Shown here: in pieces, positions 14,603 to 18,205 of the stretch
Numbering within the stretch: the first letter of the stretch is position 1
Layout of the letters: every line of letters starts with the position of its first letter
NCBI GenBank assembly: GCA_964370095.1
Contig: CAYJHJ010000042.1
Span: forward strand, 1 to 18,205
Length of the DNA: 18,205 nucleotides
From: CAYJAZ01 sp964370095
GTDB taxonomy: Bacteria > Desulfobacterota > Desulfovibrionia > Desulfovibrionales > Desulfovibrionaceae
Reading direction: 5' to 3'
Program-made: the position numbers and the translations under genes
Notes under the pieces: model-generated
Told to the model about the DNA's origin: nothing
Database searches by the model: none
What the model saw: only the letters and a program-made list of their open reading frames with translations

Positions 14603-15848
14603 AGCCAAGCAAAAAAAATTCTTACTTCTGGCAGGTAAGCCTATTTGCTCGGTTGATATTGTAAAATATGCTAAAGAATTAGGCTGTTATGTTATTGTAT
14701 GCGATTATTTGCCAAAAGAAGAATCTTTGGCAAAACAATTTGCCGATGAGTGTTGGGATTATTCAACAAATGATATTGACAGCATTGTAGAAAGAGCCAA
14801 AAAAGATAAAGTTGAAGCTGTTTTTACAGGCGTGCACGATTTAAATATTGCTTATTGCAGAGAAATTTGTGAAAGATTAAATCTTCCTTTCTATACTTCA
14901 AAAAATGAAATGGATTTAGCTTTTAATAAACGAATATATAAAGATATTTTTAAAGAATGTGGAATTGATTTAATTCCTGAATATACTATTTTTGATAAAA
15001 AAATTCCGCAAGATATACATTATCCTGTATTGATAAAACCTGTTGACAGCACAGGGGCTTATGGTTTGCAAATTTGCCATACAAAGGAAGATATTAATCA
15101 AAAGCTTGAGGAAAGTTTATCTTTCTCACAATCAAAGCAAATTATTGTGGAAGAATATCTTCAAGAAAAAGAAGAAATTACAAGCGTGTATATAATAAAA
15201 AACGGTATTCCTTATTTGGCAAGCGTGGCTGACAGGGTGGTGAAACACTTTGATAATTCGGTTATTCCCTTGCCGATAGAATATATTTGGAATTCAAAAT
15301 ATATAAAGCTTTATGAAGAAAAAATTGATGAGAAAATAAAAAAAGCTCTTTGCCAAATGTCTTTGCAAAATGGCATGATTTTTCTTCAATCTATTGTTAA
15401 AAATAATGTTATTATGCCTTATGACATGGGCTTTAGGCTTTCCGGCACGCAAGAACATGTTATTTTAGAACATGCTTGCGGATATAATCCCCTAAAATTA
15501 TACGTTGACTATTCTTTGACAGCTTCTTTTGGAGATGAAGATTTAATCAATAAAATTAACCCATATTTATGTGAGAATTTTGTTCAAATAACCTTTTTGG
15601 TGAAACCCTCTACCTTGGGATATTTCACAGGCTTAGACGATTTAGAAAATTGCCCTGAAGTTATAAGATTTATCAAAAATAAGCAAGAGGGTGAAACTAT
15701 TCCAAAAAGTGCTTTGGGCACATTGAACCAAGTGGCTTTGAGAGTTTTTGCTAAAGTTGAAAAAGATAAAGATATGCATGAATTTATAGATAAAATAAGA
15801 AGTATAGTAGGGATTTATTCAACAGAAAATGAGAATATTGTGCTATAA
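14580..15848 (+). CDS. ATP-grasp carboxylate-amine ligase-like protein
   Basis: A 422-residue ATP-grasp protein. The N-terminal Rossmann-like part begins KKFLLLAGKPICSVDIVKYA (12-31). The ATP-grasp core has YPVLIKPVDSTGAYGL (148-163, K153 for ATP), IIVEEYL (188-194), and YDMGFRLSGTQEH with acidic and arginine residues near the metal site. Such enzymes activate a carboxylate as acyl phosphate and join it to an amine or thiol. The start at 14580 lies 23 bases inside the wbqC-like gene, in another frame, with AGGA upstream and no nearby alternative ATG, so translation is probably coupled. Joining an amino acid or other acid to the 4-amino group of the dTDP sugar is the attractive inference, but the substrate is not shown. 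Confidence 0.82.
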   Translation: MNLNLSNKAKQKKFLLLAGKPICSVDIVKYAKELGCYVIVCDYLPKEESLAKQFADECWDYSTNDIDSIVERAKKDKVEAVFTGVHDLNIAYCREICERLNLPFYTSKNEMDLAFNKRIYKDIFKECGIDLIPEYTIFDKKIPQDIHYPVLIKPVDSTGAYGLQICHTKEDINQKLEESLSFSQSKQIIVEEYLQEKEEITSVYIIKNGIPYLASVADRVVKHFDNSVIPLPIEYIWNSKYIKLYEEKIDEKIKKALCQMSLQNGMIFLQSIVKNNVIMPYDMGFRLSGTQEHVILEHACGYNPLKLYVDYSLTASFGDEDLINKINPYLCENFVQITFLVKPSTLGYFTGLDDLENCPEVIRFIKNKQEGETIPKSALGTLNQVALRVFAKVEKDKDMHEFIDKIRSIVGIYSTENENIVL

Positions 15849-15863
15849 ACTGTTTAGGAGAAT

Positions 15864-16889
15864 ATGAACTTGTGCGATGGAATAAAAAAATATAAATATC
15901 TGCATATTATGAACAATGGTTTTCATACTTTTCCTATTTTAAATTTTATCAATATATATTTTGATAATTCTGAACACTGTTTTGTTTTTCCTAATCCACG
16001 TGAAGAAACAAAAGAAAAAGTTTCAAAAATTCAAAACGCTTATCTTTGCCCCATAGAAGAAGTATCCATTGAAAATGCAAGAAAAATTATATTTCATGGG
16101 CTTTTTACTAAAACAGTGATTGAATATATTTACAATAATCCCTATTGGCTTGAAAAATCATATTGGTTTATTTGGGGTGGCGATCTTTACCAAGCACCAA
16201 ATACGCTTGAAGATAATTTTGTTCGCAAAAATGTTGCAGGAATATTAACAGCTTTTGATAAAGAAGTGTATGAGGAAAAATACATTAAACCTAAGAAATA
16301 TTTTGATTTAACCTATCCACACAGTAAGTGTGAGCTTGATTTACTTCCTATAAAAAATGAAGGTTATACACATATTCAAGTAAATAATTCCGAAGATGAA
16401 ACAAGCCTTGAAATGCTTGATATTTTGGCAAAATTTAAAGATGAAAATATAAGAGTATCAACAATTCTTTCCTATAAATCAGCAGGGCATAAAGATGTTA
16501 GTGATGAGATTATTGAAAAAGGATACGCTATTTTCAAAGATAAATTCAATCCCATAAAAGATTATCTCACAAAAGAAGAATATGCAAAGCATTTAGCCAC
16601 GGTTGATATTTATATTTCAAACCAAAACAGGCAACAAGGCAATGGAAATGCTTCTGTTATTTGTTCTTTAGGCAAAAAAGTTTACACAAAGTCAGAAACA
16701 AGTGTCTATAAAAAATATAATGCATTAGGAATTAAATATTATAACACTTATACGATTAAAGAGCTGACTTTTGAAGAATTTATTTTTCAAGATGAGAAAG
16801 TGAAAGAAGAATCTGTAAGAAAAATAAAAGAAAGAATGAAAGATGAAACAAAAGTAGAGCAGTGGAAGAATTTCTTTTTATCTGACTAA
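15864..16889 (+). CDS. WecF-like 4-amino-4,6-dideoxyhexose transferase (family 56)
   Basis: A 341-residue glycosyltransferase resembling WecF (TDP-Fuc4NAc:lipid II Fuc4NAc transferase) of enterobacterial common antigen synthesis. Matching segments are LHIMNNGFHTFPILNFIN (13-30), SYWFIWGGDLYQ (99-110) and ISNQNRQQGNGNASVICSLG (251-270) followed by KKVY. It would transfer the modified 4-amino-4,6-dideoxy sugar from dTDP to a lipid-linked glycan on the cytoplasmic face. The gene follows the ATP-grasp gene after 15 bp with a strong TTAGGAG ribosome binding site, so it closes the same operon. The exact donor may differ from Fuc4NAc, given the VioA-like enzyme and the extra modification genes. No other enterobacterial common antigen genes are in the window. 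Confidence 0.82.
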   Translation: MNLCDGIKKYKYLHIMNNGFHTFPILNFINIYFDNSEHCFVFPNPREETKEKVSKIQNAYLCPIEEVSIENARKIIFHGLFTKTVIEYIYNNPYWLEKSYWFIWGGDLYQAPNTLEDNFVRKNVAGILTAFDKEVYEEKYIKPKKYFDLTYPHSKCELDLLPIKNEGYTHIQVNNSEDETSLEMLDILAKFKDENIRVSTILSYKSAGHKDVSDEIIEKGYAIFKDKFNPIKDYLTKEEYAKHLATVDIYISNQNRQQGNGNASVICSLGKKVYTKSETSVYKKYNALGIKYYNTYTIKELTFEEFIFQDEKVKEESVRKIKERMKDETKVEQWKNFFLSD

Positions 16890-16911
16890 TCTTTAAATTT
16901 AGAAAGGCGTA

Positions 16912-17835
16912 TTAGTTTACTTCTTCATTTTTTTCTTCATATGCTTTTTGAAGCCTTATTTTTGTTTTTGCATAGAGTTCAGGATAAGTATTCATAAAAA
17001 GTTGAAGAACAGAGCTGCTATTTTTTGCAATGGCGGACAATAAAAGCCCATCTGCCATTTGCTGCATATCTTCTTCTTTATTGACATTAAATAGTTTTTC
17101 AACCTCAACATAGAAGTTGATATGCTTGAGGCCATAGCGTAAATACCAGATGGGATTAGAGTGCAAATCTGTCCAGATTCCGTCAGAGTGCCTTCTGTAA
17201 ACTGCCATAATTTCAGGTAAAAAGCTAATTTTCCCCACTTGTGCGTGCAATAAGTGCATAAAGTAATCACCGGGGATAATATTGTCAGGCATAAGTGTGT
17301 TCACATCCTCTTTATGAAAACGCCAGCGATACATGCAAGAATTTGTTTGAATGAAATTTTGTCTTATAAGTTCTTCAAGTTGAAAAGTATTTCTTCCTGC
17401 ACTAAAGGCAGTAGGAGGGAAGATTTCAGAAGGCTTTGCATCTTTATCCCATACAATTTTGACAGGGTGAAAACAGATGGAAAAATCAGGGTTTGCATCC
17501 AGAAAATCAACTTGTTTTTGCAATTTATTTGGATCTGAAAAATAATCATCGCCTTCACAGAAAATCACATATTCACCTTTAACTTTAGGATAAATAAAGG
17601 TTTTTGATAATGTTTTTCCTTGCCTCCATTGATTTTCTGTTTGATAAATGGGTTTTATTATATGCGGATATTCATTTTCGTATCTTTTTATAATTTTTGC
17701 TGTTTTGTCTGTTGAGGCATCATCGTGAATAATAACTTCATAGTCAAAATTTGTTTTTTGCTCAACAAAGCTATTAAGAGCATCTCTTATAAAGGCTTGA
17801 TGGTTATAGGTAAGGCAAATAATTGTAACTTTCAT
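16912..17835 (-). CDS. Family 2 glycosyltransferase
   Basis: A 307-residue GT-A glycosyltransferase: MKVTIICLTYNHQAFIRDAL (1-20), the nucleotide-binding IIHDDAST (35-42), and the metal-binding EGDDYFSDPNKLQKQV (94-109). IIPGDYFMHLLHAQVGKI (about 187-204) contains the likely catalytic acidic residues, and a helical C-terminal region ends EEKNEEVN. It would add one sugar to a growing surface glycan at the cytoplasmic side; donor and acceptor are unknown. Its ribosome binding site AAGGAATATAT overlaps the stop codon of the epimerase gene upstream, nine bases away, so both are in one operon coming from outside the window. It is convergent with the WecF-like gene, with only 22 bp between, and no strong terminator is seen there. 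Confidence 0.88.
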   Translation of the reverse strand: MKVTIICLTYNHQAFIRDALNSFVEQKTNFDYEVIIHDDASTDKTAKIIKRYENEYPHIIKPIYQTENQWRQGKTLSKTFIYPKVKGEYVIFCEGDDYFSDPNKLQKQVDFLDANPDFSICFHPVKIVWDKDAKPSEIFPPTAFSAGRNTFQLEELIRQNFIQTNSCMYRWRFHKEDVNTLMPDNIIPGDYFMHLLHAQVGKISFLPEIMAVYRRHSDGIWTDLHSNPIWYLRYGLKHINFYVEVEKLFNVNKEEDMQQMADGLLLSAIAKNSSSVLQLFMNTYPELYAKTKIRLQKAYEEKNEEVN

Positions 17836-17844
17836 ATATATTCC

Positions 17845-18205
17845 TTATTGGCTATATGCTTCTAAAATCCAGTCTATTGTATCTTCAAGGCTATGCTTTG
17901 CTTGCCAGTTGAAATCATTTTGAAATTTATGCGAGTCAAGCTTTATTTTTGTATCTATTTCTTTTTCTTGAAGATTAATTATAATTTCTTTCTTTGTTTT
18001 TTTATGAACAGCTATTTTAATTTTTTCTGCTATTTCTTGTATATCATAAAAGGAATTTATTCCAAGATTATACACACAGTCAAGCTCTTCTTTTTGAGAA
18101 AAGATTAAAGTTGAAAGCGCTTCAACCGCATCTCTGGTATCGAAATAGGAAAAAACTTGCTTTCCGCCTATAACAGTGATTTCGTTGTTTGCTAAAGCAA
18201 GCTTT
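17845..18205 (-). CDS. NAD-dependent sugar epimerase/dehydratase, C-terminal part (starts beyond the right edge)
   Basis: About 120 residues of open frame run from the window edge to TAA at 17847-17845. The piece reads ITVIGGKQVFSYFDTRDAVE, then ALSTLIFSQKEELDCVYNLG, then NSFYDIQEIAEKI. The F-D-T-R-D-A-V-E-A-L and V-Y-N-L-G segments are typical of the substrate-binding end of extended short-chain dehydrogenases that act on nucleotide sugars. The NAD-binding Rossmann motif and the catalytic YxxxK lie outside the window, so the exact reaction (4-epimerase, 4,6-dehydratase or reductase) cannot be named. The last residues are DWILEAYSQ. A GTG at 18075 is in frame but is not taken as the start, since homology continues upstream of it. 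Confidence 0.78.
   Translation of the reverse strand, partial: KLALANNEITVIGGKQVFSYFDTRDAVEALSTLIFSQKEELDCVYNLGINSFYDIQEIAEKIKIAVHKKTKKEIIINLQEKEIDTKIKLDSHKFQNDFNWQAKHSLEDTIDWILEAYSQ

Overview
The window is AT-rich throughout and comes from a Gram-negative bacterium: it carries a type V autotransporter with a C-terminal outer-membrane barrel, and genes for dTDP-amino-sugar surface glycans. The mix of an aryl-sulfate sulfotransferase, a NoeA-like methyltransferase next to an alkaline-phosphatase-fold membrane enzyme, and a VioA/WbqC/WecF-like glycan set would fit an anaerobic, probably host-associated, low-GC proteobacterium or desulfovibrio-like organism. The taxonomy is inference from gene content only. 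No rRNA, tRNA, CRISPR array, insertion sequence or integrase was found.

Layout. (1) 1-3678, all minus strand: a sensor kinase, its OmpR-type response regulator, a MarR-family repressor, and the first part of an aryl-sulfate sulfotransferase running off the left edge. Three GTTC-N6-GAAC inverted repeats lie before marR and before the sulfotransferase gene, as expected for an autoregulating MarR protein controlling one adjacent target. (2) 3679-4059: a gene-free stretch that is not empty. It holds a 24-bp palindrome, a TATAAA box, a ribosome binding site and ten codons (MQTKNVLGNL, then stop) that closely match the 5' control region and start of the autotransporter gene 8 kb away. It looks like the stump of a second autotransporter gene. 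A strong TTGACA/TAAGAT promoter for the next gene follows. (3) 4060-8935, plus strand: an ArsR-type regulator with a C-terminal vicinal cysteine pair, then an apparent three-gene unit of a small secreted or membrane protein with a YLDPGSGS motif, a NoeA-like two-domain methyltransferase, and a large membrane phospho/sulfotransferase-like enzyme with TPR repeats and a tandem C-terminal glycan-enzyme module. A 13-bp-stem terminator at 9038-9073 separates it from the convergent autotransporter.

(4) 9106-11895, minus strand: a 929-residue autotransporter with about eleven imperfect 35-40-residue passenger repeats. Its control region carries the same 24-bp palindrome as the stump. (5) 12097-16889, plus strand: a surface-glycan block of a small methyltransferase, a VioA-like sugar aminotransferase, a WbqC-family protein, an ATP-grasp ligase whose start lies inside wbqC, and a WecF-like 4-amino-4,6-dideoxyhexose transferase. 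Together these suggest synthesis, N-modification (possibly aminoacylation) and transfer of a dTDP-4-amino-4,6-dideoxyhexose. (6) 16912-18205, minus strand: a family 2 glycosyltransferase and the 3' part of a sugar-nucleotide epimerase/dehydratase, converging on the glycan block.

The common theme is the cell surface: an adhesin-like autotransporter and glycan-building and glycan-decorating enzymes, beside a phenol-sulfate enzyme and several regulators. The observations most worth following are the autotransporter stump with its shared operator, the MarR operator set, and the VioA-WbqC-ATP-grasp-WecF group.
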